The position numbers and the translations under genes were made by a program. The notes under the pieces are model-generated. The model was not told where the DNA came from and searched no databases. It worked only from the letters and a program-made list of their open reading frames with translations. Positions 41,101 to 56,100 of a stretch of DNA of 64,000 nt are shown here, in pieces (positions within the stretch are counted from its first letter, which is position 1; every line of letters starts with the position of its first letter). Source of the DNA: Incurvaria masculella (Eukaryota > Arthropoda > Insecta > Lepidoptera > Incurvariidae); assembly GCA_946894095.1 (NCBI GenBank), contig OX335646.2, forward strand, positions 15,866,077 to 15,930,076. The letters run 5' to 3'.

Positions 41101-44100
41101 CATGCGCAACTGACAACGACCACGCGCTCGAGACAACATTACCCGGCAATGCCTGTCTAAATGCTTCCCGCCCCCTCATCTCGATAGCTAATGTCAGTCG
41201 TAAAACAAAAGAAAACGCTACGACTTTGAGAGAGAGAGAGAGAGAGAAACAAGATTTGAGGTGAAAACATCCAACTGTTTATGTCAGGAGTTATTTTCAT
41301 CCAAAGTAATAATAATTTTACATACTTAGATTCAAATTACAAATATTATGTCTGTTTAATATAAGTTATTGCGTTTTTTTAATAATATTTACTCAAAATT
41401 TATCTTCATTTCTATTCTATCATCTGGCTGTCCGGTACCGCACAATTCGGTCACCTATGTTAGTATCTTCGTACCACTCCTCAATCGCTCAATATGATTA
41501 CTTATTTGACTTTACGCAAAACTTTGAGCACTCAAACCTTCCGAACAATTTATGAAATGCATTTGAGTGGAATCATATCAAACATGTACCCAATAAATTC
41601 TTCCCGGACGAGTTGAAGGCACAGCATAGCAATACGCACGTCGTCCAAATCTTTTAGTTTCTTCGCCATCGTTTTCATTCTATCCTTGATGAACACCATC
41701 ATCTTCTCAACACGTACCTTGTATGCTTGACACAGCAGCTTACCGAGAAGTCTTTTCCACTGTATTGCTTCCACATGCAGGCCTAATTTCAGTTTATCTG
41801 CATAATATTAAAATTGATGAATGTTGTAAAACGATGAAGTAGAAGTTACAATGGTGACTTTCAGGGTTTGTTAATGTTTGGGAACATATAGAGCCCTACA
41901 TAAGATAATGCGTGTTTGACAAGCCTTTAGCAGTGTTTTTTGTTTTGAATAACAAAAGTCACGATGTTAAAATGCCTATTTCCGAAAACCTTAATTCCAT
42001 GAATAAATTATAACTTACAAGCTTATGAGATCTTAAGTACACAATACAATTATATTTACCCATATCTATTTGAATGGAGCCAACGATATGTCTGTCCCGT
42101 AAATTGAGAACATTTTCGGTTTGTTCTTCATACGTTTTGAGTTGATCTCTAATTGTTACAACGAGCGGGTCCGAGTCAACAAACTTCTGGACGATATCGT
42201 TACGGTTATCTGCCCATAAGTACGAAAATCGGCCATAGTACTGAAAAAAAAAAGGTTTTTTGTTTAAGAAAAATTCTAATGGTACGTAGAGGCTTCAATA
42301 CTCTGATGCGAATGCTCACACAGGATATTAGCTATATGAAAGCTCTAATCCTGGCAGTTATGCGAGTATTCTTAACCGACTTCAAAAAAAAGGAGGAGGT
42401 TCTCAATTGGTCGGAATCTAATAGAGGAAAATAAATGAATATCATCAATTAATATTAAATCACCTTCATTAATTTTTCAATATCGGGTTTGTACATGTAC
42501 ATGTTTCCCTGCAGCTGCATCACAGTCCTCACAATGTCCTTTTGCTCCGAAACCATGCGGAAAAAGCTTCGGATGCCAATGATCGACGATCCAGACCTTT
42601 TCGCTAGTGAAATTTAATATTTACGTAAGAATTATCTATCAGAAATCATTATATTTGCATTATGTGAAATTAAATAAGAGAAGATTTAACATATATATTT
42701 ATTAATTAACATCTAAAACATTATGAAACTTACTGGATGCACTACGTTCACGGATGATGGATCCTCTCTTAGACTCTGCCATTATTTCCTTTTGCTGACC
42801 CCACATGAACACTGACCGATGAATGTCCATCACAACGTTAAGTATCACCTGCCATTTGATGAAGGATTAGCATAAAAGAACAGTGTAAAATATAAAAAAA
42901 CGAATTAGCAGCTGTTTTCACAATCAAGGCATATACAAATTGTAGACATAATCACAAAACATATCAAATTATCTTCAAAGGGGGCTTCAAAATCTATTTA
43001 GAATCCTTCAGTTAAGTACTTCCAAGATGCATTTCTAACATGCAAGCTCACTCGAACGAATAAAATTAGTATATTATGTAGTTGAGTAGACCTGTGTAAA
43101 AGCATTCTGGATTTCTTCAAGACTTGGTTTGATTAGTATGCGTGGAATCTGCAGCAGCATAGTGGTCAACATGAGTGGATTTAATTTCTTCTGCTCCTCA
43201 GGGTCGTTGCTCATTGTCAAAAAACTGTTAATAAAAACTAATTTGTCATGTCTTGAAGTGAAAGACAAAGAACCCTAGCATTCATGCGGACTTCTAAAAT
43301 ACCACAATGGTTCTTTTGTAAAAATGCTTATGCAAAGTGAAATAAATGCAATCACATTTAAGAACAAAGAATAATATCAGAAAAGGCAATGTTGAACAGA
43401 AAACTAATGCGCGAGGACCTATGTAGATGGGTGTGTGGTTATGTGAGTGTAGAAGTGGGTGGTGAAAGGAGGGGCTTGAATGATAAGATCAGATTATTTA
43501 TAAGATTTAGTCATGTGTTGCAAAGTTGTTGGTTTACATTTTATAGTTAATTTAATAATATTAGTTAAAAGTTAGAGTAATTAGGTTGCTTGGTACCAAA
43601 TGTCCTGCATAGTTTTGTAAATGATCGACACAATGAGAAATAATTGCATGCAATGGAACATCATTACATTCTGTTTCTTGAGTAATGTCTTTCACGAGGC
43701 ACCATTGCAACAACAAATAGTTGAATTAGTGGCCAATGAGTACTAAGTAGGACAGCTAATACAATCCCAGTTACAGGTAATGCTTTTGACGGTTTATTGT
43801 TAAGGCGCTAGGACTAGCCAGCTACTCGCGCCATACAAATGCACTTTTTAACAAATGTAATAATATGTAGTGAAACGCTTCAGCAAATCCAAATAGAACT
43901 CCAGACTGATAATGGATTGTTAATATTTTTTTATTCCATCATTTATTTAAATAATAATAAAAATAAAAAAAGTTGATTTTTCTCATTAGAAATCTGAAAG
44001 TCATTCGATTTCTAGATATAAGCAAAAACAGCATATATGCATAAACAAAAAATTCCATTTGCTTTTAGATTTCTACATTTAGTCAAAAAAGTTCGGAAAT

Positions 44101-47100
44101 GGACACCGTTTCCGCAATGTATTTTGTATAGAAAAAGGAAACATACATTAACGAAAATCATTCGATTCCTAGACAAGGAATCATATATTGTAAGGATGAC
44201 ACTTATAATCGTCAGACTTAGTTAGTTTACTTGGGGTGCCTCGTCTAACTTTGCGATTTGGCTAGTACCAGGCCCTTAACAACGATTGTATGTTTCCTAA
44301 CAAATTTTCTAGATGTTTACAACCGAATCAAATATAAACATTCCTTTAGGCTTTTTACAAATATAATCGATTATGAGAGGGGATATTACCCTGTCTAGCA
44401 TGGGTAAATATAAAAGACACCAGCTTTTAAAGTTATGTTGAATGGGAATCACAAACATTGCTATCACGAACCTAGAGACAGTGGCCCTCTTCTTGAGCTG
44501 GTCGAGGCTGTGACGCGTGCACTTAATGAGTGCATCAAGCACCTTCTGGTTGAAGTATGCAAATAGCTCGTTGCACTCGTTGATGGTCTGCAATGTCTCG
44601 TAGCGATCTAGATTGTCGATCTCTTCGAAAACTGGAAAGTTCAAGCGCATATCACTTGGTTCCCTTTGGCGATTGCATGCAGTCAGGGCACAACCAGATG
44701 GTGTTATTCCTGGACAATTTCAGGGAATGACAATGTAGTTAGTTAAATCACATACCTGCATCGTCCGAGAATACTCTAGTGGCTGAAGTAACTTGCTTCA
44801 ATGCCTTTTCTAAGTCCAGCCTGCGTACATGAGCACACAAATATATCAGTCCAAAAGTACTGCTTCTGAGTATATACATACCTCTAATGAATGTTAAAAA
44901 GATTCATAGAACTCAATATATATCAGGAAAGACTCAAGATGTTTTTGAGGAAACCAGGGATCACGCAATTATAAAAGTTAAATACAATTTATACAAGGGC
45001 CAAAATTGCTCCCACAAAATGAAACCGATGATTATCATGGAAAAGAAAACCAACTACAATGATATTCATTTATCAGTAGTTATTTACCATTCGTCCTTGA
45101 GGGCTTGTATTGCTGGGGAAGGCACACTGTCAATGAACTTATTTATGAGTTCTATGACTGACAATTCAGCGTTCCAAGACTTTTGTTGCAGATCCATCGC
45201 TGCAAAATTTAATTGTGAAGGTTAATAATACCCATTCTGAATTATTTGTCAGCTAGATTGAGCTACCCCCTGCATCTTCTTCGACTACGAAGGTTGCGTA
45301 CCTATAGATACGATAGAATGTTCTATGGATCAACCTGATCACCCACGAAATAGGTAACTTATTTCATGTTAAGCAGACACATCAAACATTTGGAATTAGA
45401 ACAATTTGAAAGATTTTTTTTCAATATGAAAAATGTGCCTGAATTTTTGCAGCACAACTTCAAGTTGGAGTTATTTACCTATATGTAAGGAAATGTAGCA
45501 GCGGGTGAGTCTCTTGTCCGACGCTTACGCCGACGTTGTTATAACCATCTGTCCTTTTTCTTTTATGTGACTGGACATGGATGGCTAATACCACACCTTT
45601 TGTCATGGTATTAGCCCAACACACCACATGGGAACTAGGTGCCATGCCAGGACCTTCCTTATATTGCACGGCTACATTGAACTGGATGGAAAACACGGAC
45701 AATTTTCATTGCCGCTTCGACCATCGTTCATCCAATGCGATGATACCAACCCGGGCGGGATAAACCCTACCACCTAGTAAGTCCTTTGCTAAACGTCTAT
45801 TTCGACTTACCAACTTCATCTCTTTTAGCCATATTCTCATCCACGAAAACGATAGGATCAACAGCTTGATCCGGCAGATATACCAAAACTGTGTTGCTGA
45901 TGGACTTCAAAATGCCGTCTATTCTCGCTTCCTTCATGTCAACCACCTAAGAATAATATTTTTATCTTAATTCACTAGGTACGTTCAAATAAAAACGTAA
46001 AGAAAAAAATGTATAATTCTGTGTTTACATATTAATGTGAATATTTTCTCAAGTCATTATATCGGAAATTTTGTCAGAATTGTCCTTTCGTAATACTTTC
46101 TTCATTTATAGTCATAACCTTAAAATGTATCTTAGTAAAGATCTACTTGTGAACATAAAAACGTTTGTGATTCCAGACAAACGTTTTTCTGCAATTATGC
46201 AAAAGTCTTAAAACATTGAAAATTTCATAGCCTCCAACTTTATAATGGAATACATGTGACAAACTCCTCTATATTTAAAGCATAGATTTTGGTTTCGAAG
46301 AAAAGTTACACTTTGAGGTTGCAACTTAAATTAATTGTGTCCTTTGGAGCTGTGTGGTGTGATTATAGAGAGCTCTTAAAAAATATTTAAGTATTCTAAA
46401 CGCACCATACCTCTTTGATAAAAAGGTTTACTTCGTCCAAGACTACATCGATATTATCACAGTAGGCAGGTATCTCCAGTGAGGTCCAAAGGATGGTGGA
46501 CATGCCAGCCTGGAAAGCCTTTTCCATTTTGATAAGCTGAGCCCTCATCAACGGCAGGTACAACTTGGGTATACTCCTGTTGTACATAAATAAATATTAT
46601 TTGTATTAGAAAATAGTCATATGATGAACTTCAGACAAGATACTTTTTTCCTCAAGTATTACATAATTTCACTATTAAAAGTAAAAAAAATACAACATAT
46701 ACCTTCGAATTGAATTGTTTCTTTCCACTAAAAGTTTTATTCTTTCATAGTATCCATATATTCTATGTTTACAGTAAGCCACAACTTGAGCTAAATCTGG
46801 AACACCTAAAAGCACATGGGATGTTGCATTTACGAAAATTATATTTGTACAGAATCTGATATATAGGGTGAATTTTTCAAGTGGGCATTGAGGGCCAAAT
46901 CCGAAACTATAAGAAATAGTGAAAAACAATCAAAGGAGTCATTAGACCGATTTTGATGAAAACTAAAACTGCATCATCAGAGTTTAAAAAAAATTTTTTT
47001 CATAGCCGGGAATCTTGTATTTTTGCACCTGTCAATAGTGTCGCTTATAAGGAGCCAATCCTGTCAAGTAATTTTATACAAAAAACTAAAGGAAAGTGTT

Positions 47101-50100
47101 GATTTTTAATAAACTGATTCAAATTCGACCAAATAACTGCAGAGGTTTTGAGAGAGTTGCCAAGGAAAGGTGTTGTATACCTTACATTTCTTTTTAATGC
47201 AATTATGAGAACCTTTTACTTTCCCTATGCATGGAAGGTCTCTCAAATCATTATGGTAGGTACCTAAACCGGGAAAAGATCATTTTCTTGTCTTCTCATA
47301 TCGGCCTATAAGTCTCATCCCAGTAATTTCAAAATTGTTCGAAAAACTGTTTCTTATCATCATGAATATGGTTATAGCAGAATCCTCATTAATAACAGAT
47401 CACCAGATCGGGTTTGGAGGCAAACATTCTACCATTGAGCAAGTGCACAGGGTTACTCATGAAATAAGACAGTCCCTAGAACGCCGCCAGTACTACTCTC
47501 TGTCTACTACTCAGCAGCCTTTTTAGACATCCAGCAGGCGTTCGATAGGGTATGGCACAAAGGCCTCCTATACAAACTAAAGAAAAATCTCCCACACAAC
47601 TTTTATACACTGCTAGAGTCGTACTTGGAAGGCAGAATATTTTAAGTGGTCGTCAATGAAAGTCGGGAAAGGATCAGTCCTGGATCCAGTATTGTATATA
47701 CTATTCACTGCAGACCTACCAAATAGCCCCAACATTATCTCTGCTACGTTTGCAGATGATACTGCAGCATTAAGTATTGACTCAAATCCTGATGCAGCCT
47801 CAGAAAAACTACAAACCCATCTGAAGTTTGCAAGATTTTTCGAGTATTCATACATTACCGTATATGGAGCTCCAACACATACAGAATATTTTAACATATT
47901 GTGTACAATTCTTCATGTTTTACGTGAATTCCAAGGGAGAAGATTTCGAAATTATTCCAAGAGGGAAAAGTTACCCCAAAATTTTATCCAAAAGGGAAAA
48001 GTTCTAATGAAGTTATAAGAGTATCGAGAAAGAGAAGGCAATGGAGTGACAGAGAATGTACTCACTCAGACCAAGCTGCCACATGTATTCTACCTCGCGG
48101 ATACACTCCGGGATGAACAGGCTGAAGTTTACCACATACATATTTGTCTTCGGGTGGCGGATCAGAAGCGGCGCCGTCAGCCCTAGTCTTACCTGCGAAT
48201 TAATATTTTGGTTTATGAAACATACTGTCACATACGTTAGGGTGTGGCTATATACGAAAAAACCACAAAATTACAATATTTCGCTTATTGAAAAAGTGAC
48301 GGGAAGTTTACGAATGTTTTATTAAAATTTTGTGAAATGCTTCTCGCCAGTATATAGAAGTTAGTTGCCAACCCTCTTACCGATGCAACAGTAGTGATAG
48401 TGAGATATTAGCCAGACTGGTGGCGATACCTGTTGACGACTTGCTTACAGAGATAACACATTCAGTTCCAGTTACCAGTGTCCCTCTCGACCTGCATCGA
48501 GCACTATAGTGTCGCTAGCGGCATGGTTAACAATAACTGCTACATTTTTACTTTAGCGTTCAACGTGTCGAGATTCGGTCATGGAAATGTCTTCTTGTTC
48601 TAATCACAATCATGGAAACATAAAAATTTAAATAGCCAACCTGTTCGACGTTGGACACCCAGGCGCGGTGGTAAATAAGTTCGTACTCTGTGAATACAAT
48701 ACATAGCACATTGTACAGCTTGATGCACCTCTGTGTATTCTGAAACAGTGTATGGAAGATAATTAAATACTAATGCGCTTTGTGCAAAACTTTCAAACAG
48801 CAAATACTGTACTTAGCAAGTAAAACCAAGCCTATCTATAAATATCTTTTAGATAAAATATACTTTGGAAAGACACACAGACATTGTATCTGAATGTTGA
48901 TCCAACATCATTGGATGATATTTAACGTTCAAATTCCAGGCGAAACAAATTTACATTTATGTATTATTTAAAAAAAATAAGAAACCAGATGGTTTTATAT
49001 TGGAATTAATTAATTAAATACCAACCGCGTGATTTATGACCTGATCGTGCTGCTGAAATACTTTCATTGGAGCCTTTATGTTTTTGTGGTAAAATCGAAT
49101 CCACATTATCCGACCAGCCACGGGTGGCATATTCCTCGGTATTTCGGGATTCTCTCTCTCTTCATTGTACCTAAAACATGTTTTAGGTTTAATTTAAATG
49201 TTTCACATTCTAAAGTAATTAACGGTAAAAATTACCCTATGTCAAAAAAGAACATTACTAAATTAAATTAAATTTTAGAATCCACTTCCAAAACCTACTT
49301 AATCATGCAGTCAATATTCAAACCTGCAAGATTTGTAACGGAAAACAGCAATTGACATTTTGGCAGTAAAATACAGTACCTACTTGCTATAAATCAAGAT
49401 TTAAATGAAAGAAAAAGTAGATCAGTGCAATGACATATATGGATGTGACTCACCTGTCACGAAGCGATTCTATCTCCTCAGTGAACTTGCCAATGAGGTC
49501 GTAGTACTGTTCCTCCACGTACAGACACTCGAGTTTCAAGTTTTCGAAGCGAGAGAGCAGCTGCAGCGCTATCTCCGTCGTGGGGCACTTGGCGCAACTC
49601 TAAAGAAACTAATATTGTTTAAATGAACCTTTAAGAACAACTTGTCGTTATCTGGGACTGTTTGGATGGAAATCGGTGTTTGTGCTGTGTATTGCCGCAA
49701 CAAAGATCCAGCCTTGCAGAGATCTATTCACCAAGTATCATCCATCGGTTAAGCATTTAAGGTGGGCCATCCCGCTCAACTCCTCATACAAACGGGGAAA
49801 GAAGATCACGCCCATATTTCTTGTGAGAGATCCCAAATTTTGCTTAAAATAGCTTTATTTGATCGAACTAGATGTCTGATGACCGTTGGCATTGTAAAAT
49901 TGTGTTGGGTTTCTAAGTTATAAGGTCAGAAAGTTCGAATTTTTCGCGTGTTTTATGCAATAACTATGAAGGTGGATTACGCAATGATAAAGAACATCTT
50001 AAAAAGATTATTGATCAGACATAGCTTATTTAATCAAGATTATAATCTATTTGGTTTTTGTTAGATTTTTGACTACAGCGGTCGTGGTTTACTTTTAGCT

Positions 50101-53100
50101 ATAAGTCGTTTTGTAATTAAAATTTTCGTAAATCTTACCAAATCATACACTATGCACATTGTCTTTTTTGTGGAAATGATGCATCACGGAGCCTGTCTTT
50201 TTCTTTGAAACAGAGAAGGTCCCAGAGCGCAACAGCACGGGTTTGTACCGTGCCCGCGAATGAGTTAGTCCCGCCGGGTTGGGCCACCTTAAGGTGTGAT
50301 TGAGTGATAATCCAAGCACCCAAATGTTCCCATGTCAAAGAGTTTTCAGAAGTATTCTTGTGTGATCATGTAATATTATGTTTATAAAAGAACACCTTAA
50401 GGTCGGCCCGTAAGCACCTGAAAATTTCGCCTCCCATACAAACGTAGTTTACTAATCATTTGAAAACCAATGTCCCAACTTACTTGATATTTGGTATCTA
50501 ATATTAGGCTACAAATATCTGTGTCTGCATGCCTTTGTTTTTTCGGTAAATGTATTCTGGGTCAAACCATAGAGAAAACAAAATTCGTATGAAGATTTTC
50601 TTTTTGCTTTCATTTCATTCGGTTTGGATTTTTCAAAAAAACAAAAGCATGCAGACACAGATATGTGTTACCTGATATTAGATATTAAATTTCAATTTAA
50701 TTGGAATAGAGGTTTCCAAATTATTAGTAAACTACGTTTGTATGGGGAGCATAGCTTACGGGCCGTTCTTAACCAAAATTAATACATTTAAACACAGACT
50801 TTAACCCAGCCATTGACAGCGCAAGGAAATATTTTAAAAATACTGCTAAAATGGCTCTAGAAGTTAACACTCCCCTTCCTACTACTAGAAAATATAAAAA
50901 CAAAAATAAACCATGGATTAATAAACATAATAGAAATGTCTACAAAGAAAAAACAACTATGGACCCTCTACCGACTTAATAAACCAAATCAAACTTATAA
51001 CAAATATCGAAAACTGCACAATGAAATTTCGGCAACTGTATGTTTGCAAAGACAAAAATTTTAAGCAAATGTCGTAGAAACTGGGCCAAAGGCATTTTAT
51101 GCCTATGTGCGGAGACAGATGTCATCAAAAGTATGTGTGCCTCCTGCTTTAAGAGCTGAAAACACAACAGTTACAACAGTTACTGATAACCGGGAAGTGG
51201 CCAACATTTTTGCAAAACAGTTTGCTAAATCTTACGTGAGAGAGTGTGTTCATTCACCGCCTCAAATAACTCAACCACGAGTTATCAACTCAATAGAGAA
51301 TATAGATTTTGAGCCGCAAGCAATCTTCAGGACATTACAATCTTTTAAGGATGCTACCTCTATGGGACCAGATGAAATCCCCGCAGTTTTTTCTGAAAAA
51401 CTGTTCTACAGTGATATGCGAGCAACTCTCGCACATTATGACCCTATCATTTGATAGTGGGAAGTTGCCACAGGATTGGAAGGAAGCAACGGTCACACCA
51501 ATCTACAAAAAAGGAGACAAGCTTTCCGCAGTCAACTACCGGCCAATAAGTGTGCAAAACTATGGAAAAAATTATTAATGAGCAAGTAAGATCATTTCTA
51601 ACCCAAGTAAGTGTCATAATCGAGGAACAGCACGGCTTTGTACCAAGATGCTCGACTGTTAGTAATCTGCTCACTTGTATTGACAAATGGACTAACGAGT
51701 GGAATAACCGAAATCCTATTGACGTCATTTACTTGGACTACGAGAAGGCCTTTGACAGAGTCCCAATAAACCGTCTAACTCAAAAGCTGGAACATTTTGG
51801 ATTCAGAGGGAAACTACTGGCATGGATTAAGGACTTTCTCACAAACAGAAAATTCAGAATATGCGTTGGCTAGGCTTATTCAGAGGCGCACGGCGTGCTT
51901 AGCGGGGTTCCCCAGGGTTCGTTTATCGGCCCAGTCGCTTTTGGAATTTTTCTGACCGATCTACAAGCCGTAATGCAGCAACCATTCACTCTTTTTGCTG
52001 ATGACACGAAATTTTTTGGGGACTCTATTGTTAGTCGTCAATTGATATAAGACAATCTCGACCGCACAGTACAATGGACTAAAGACTGGCTCTTAACATC
52101 AAATGCTAGCAAATGTACTGTGCTGCACATAGGCAAAAGGAACCCACACCACCAGTACACAATCGATGGATTACCACTAAGTGCAGTGTCTTCACAAAAA
52201 GACCTTGGAGTGACAATATCACACGATCTCAAGTGGGAACCACACATCATTGAAATTGTAAAGAGAGCAAATTCACTTCTCTATATGGTTAGGAAGTCTT
52301 TTTCACACATCACAGCAGAAGTATTTGTTAAACTCTACAAAGCATATGTACGTCCTCTCCTAGAGTACGCATACTAAGTCTGGAACCCATACTTCAAGAA
52401 GGATGTTGAATTGCTAGAAAGAGTACAGAGAAGAGCCACTAAGATGGTGTTGCCTCTTCGGAATAAGCAATACGAGATTCGATTAGAGGCCCTGGGCCTT
52501 ACTTCACTAGAGGAGCGAAGAAAGCGAGGCGACTTAATTGAAACCTTCAAAATATTAAATGGACATTATGACGTACCTAACCTAAAAGCTATGTATTCCC
52601 TGAACACTGACCAAAGAGTTCGTGGACATTCTCTGAAACTCAATCATAATAGTTTAAATTCCAACCCGAGGAAACACTTTCTGTCAAACCGTGTTGTGGA
52701 TGACTGGAACAAGAGGAAGTCATAAGTGCTAGCTCAGTGAACAGAAAAACAATTTGGACAATCATGTAAAAAATATAAAAAAACCATTCGTATTATGAAC
52801 ACTTAAAATAAAAGAATATATAAAATAAAAACAATGTGCACTCAATCAGTGAAGTATACGCATCAGCTTGCAGCTGCTAGTGTATATAATAATAATATAA
52901 TCAATTAAAGCCTCCCAAAGTAAGTTAGACATCAAGTCGAGTTTTTCCTTAAATGTGCCTATCAATTGCTCCTATGTTGAGAAATGGATACGCGAACTTG
53001 CGACTTTTGATGTGCGGTTTTACATAAGGAAATAAATCAAAGTTACAAGGAGCAAGGTCAGTGCGATGGACATCCTCCCTACGCCCTCTCCAACTCCTAG

Positions 53101-56100
53101 CTCTGTGAGTGAGAACATTATAGTGATGCAGGAACCAGGAATCTGGTCTATATTAGTCACAAGTCTGGTCAGCGATTTGACAATACCTCAAATAACTGAG
53201 CCAAGCTAGTTTCAGTGTACTTCGAATGGCGGAATGTCTTTCAGTACAAGAACTGCCTTAAAAAAAATACCATGATAATTTTTTTAACAAACACATTTTT
53301 TTTTCAAAGATGACTTGGCTGCTCCTTACAATCAAAAACCCATTACATCCTTTTTTGTTAAGTTGGTACGTGTCGTTAAGATAGTGCCTTTAGACCAAAT
53401 ATGTACAGAAAGCATCTCATCCATACATTCTTGTTTATTTAAATAAATTATCAATCAGCAGGATGATTATTCGATAGTCGCGTTGAAATGCTGTAGTTAA
53501 GTTATCTGTCACAGAACAATGAAAACACCGCTTAGTAGTTAGAAATTAAAACGTCTTAGTTAGTCCTAAAATTTAAATGATACGAAAAGACTCATGGATT
53601 ATAAAATATTAGTAGGATGCAATAATAATTGGATGATTATATTATTTATAGCATTCAGTAGAAACCACTTACTGCAATCATAAAGTTCTCCAGTAGCACT
53701 TCTTGACTGGCAACCCCTTCTTTGTAGCGCCTGTAATCTCTGTCGAATTCAGGTTTTCTGAAATAGTCAACCTTTTGCAGAATAAAGCGTATATAAAAGT
53801 AATATTATATAATATAATAAGGGTAACAATATTTTTAAAAGAAAAACAAAAAATAAGTGAAATACTAACCTATGATCAAGTGCATCATATACCTTTGTTG
53901 AAATTGTTTTGAAAAGTTTCACAAACACAGCCGAATGTTCATCGGCCCCATCCAAGGTGGTCTTTGTTAATACATAATAAATAATGTAAGTATTAAACAA
54001 ATCTATTATCTGAAAGAAAAAATATAGTCGTAAAACAACACTGCCACAGACCTTGTATGATGTGCTATCTGGAGTACACATATTAGTGACAATGCTGTCA
54101 TAAAAGATACTTAAAAATAGTTAACATTTAATACCTTTTCTAAACGAGTTTTAAAAGTCTCAAACTTTCCAAATATGTACATTTCAGAGCAGTCAAAAGG
54201 TCTCTCATCGGAAGCCTCAATCATAGACTTCTGAGTCTCATTGTAGACCTCACGGTAGAAAAAATACAAATCCAAGCACACCTGAAAACAAAACTGCTTA
54301 TTATTAAATATGTATCTATGAAATTTCTTTTCAAAATGCATATCCATGCATGTATAAAATGAATTGATAAAAACATAAAACATAATTATTTACATCACCT
54401 TAGCTTTAGCTATAAACTCAATTTTGGACTGGTTCCATATAGTTTTATTGCCACTTTGTGTGAGATATTGCATGCACATGTTCAATATCTGGTTGGTGAT
54501 CTTAACAAGGAGCGTGGAGATCTGTTTGGTCGTATTGTAGTACCGAGAAGTCGCAAAGATCATACGAATCGTGTACAGCAGACCTGGTAAATGTTGCTCC
54601 ATGGAGTCAGGGTCACACCTGAAGTTCAATGCATGCACAGGTTTATCGATTTTATGATATTATATTTAATTAGATCGAAGTGGGTCAAATGTTTTGAGTG
54701 TTCCATTCAGTATTGTACTGAATGTACAGCTGTGTAGCCGTTCTTAAATAAAAGAAAAAGTCCAGGCGTTGGGCCGTCGTTATAAACTGATCTAACAATA
54801 CTAGATTTTAAGTAATTCACTGCCATTATGATACCATGTTAATTCTGCATGAATAAACAAATATTCGTTGCATGTAGCCAAAAAGCCAAGTGGCTTACGA
54901 ATGTGCCTTTCTTTTTTCTCAGAGGCTGAAATGTGCATTTTCGTTGAGAATGCGAGTCACACCATGGTGCAAAACCCACGTAAATCTGTACGTTACCTTC
55001 CCTACTTAATTGGTTGCAAGGTTGAACCCCATAATTATCGACCAAGGAGTAAATCCCAGAATTTACTCCAACTGCATAGAGATGTAGGATATTTGATCAA
55101 GGCAGGTAATATAACATAGAACCTGTAGAGAGGCTCGCAGTACTTCTCCAGGGCATACAAGTACATGACGTTGTCGGCGGCTTCATTGTAGTAATCCGTG
55201 ACTTGATTGTCGAGTTGATTCCATTTCTGGATAAATGAATTTAACATTTTGATTTTGGGGGAAGTGCAGAGCTTTTAGATCTGTTCTACAGGTGCTATCA
55301 CGGACGTAGCTCTGCCGGACTTGCATCCATCCAACCTATATCCGGAGACCCGCCGCAGAGAATCAGAGCACCCCCTTGTTGTTGACAATAGTCTTTTCAG
55401 AACGAACCGTTTCCCAAACTGTTTTCTCTGCCGCACCACCAGAATATGGAACTATCTGCCGGCGGCTGTGGGCCTACATAACCTATAAAACCTATATCAT
55501 GGGCGTCTTCAAATGTCCTAAACAAGCTTAATAGCTTAGCGATAGTCCGCATAACCACTGGCATGTGGCCTCGCTGAGCGTGGTTTCGCGAGGTGAGGTC
55601 GATTTGGCTTTTATGAGTACCATAGGTCTCTCAGCACAGCCATCCGTACCGGTTATTTGTAAAAAAAGATAAGAAATGAAGCAGAAATGTTGTTTAATTC
55701 TGCCCTCACCTCAGCAGAAGTGTACCATATGGGATTGCCTGATGGTAATCGAAAAAAACATGGTATCTAAATGTACATTAAAGAAATACACCAAGAGCCT
55801 TGATTTTCACTAGAAAATATTTGGAAAACACAATCGATTTTCGATGTCAACCTGCGAATAAGTTTTTTGTTTAAGAAAAAAATTAACAACTAGAACCTTG
55901 CATACATTTTATTGTTTTTACATTTATATTTTTGGTGAAATTACACGTAACTAAGCAATTTCTTTAATCGTATATCTTTACATTGTTGCGATTAAAAAAA
56001 AATGAATGCTGTATGACAAGACGTCATCTTGGACAAAATGAAAACCTTTAAATGAGACATGTTCCATTAGTGGCCGCTCCGGTTACATTCTGTGTTTATT

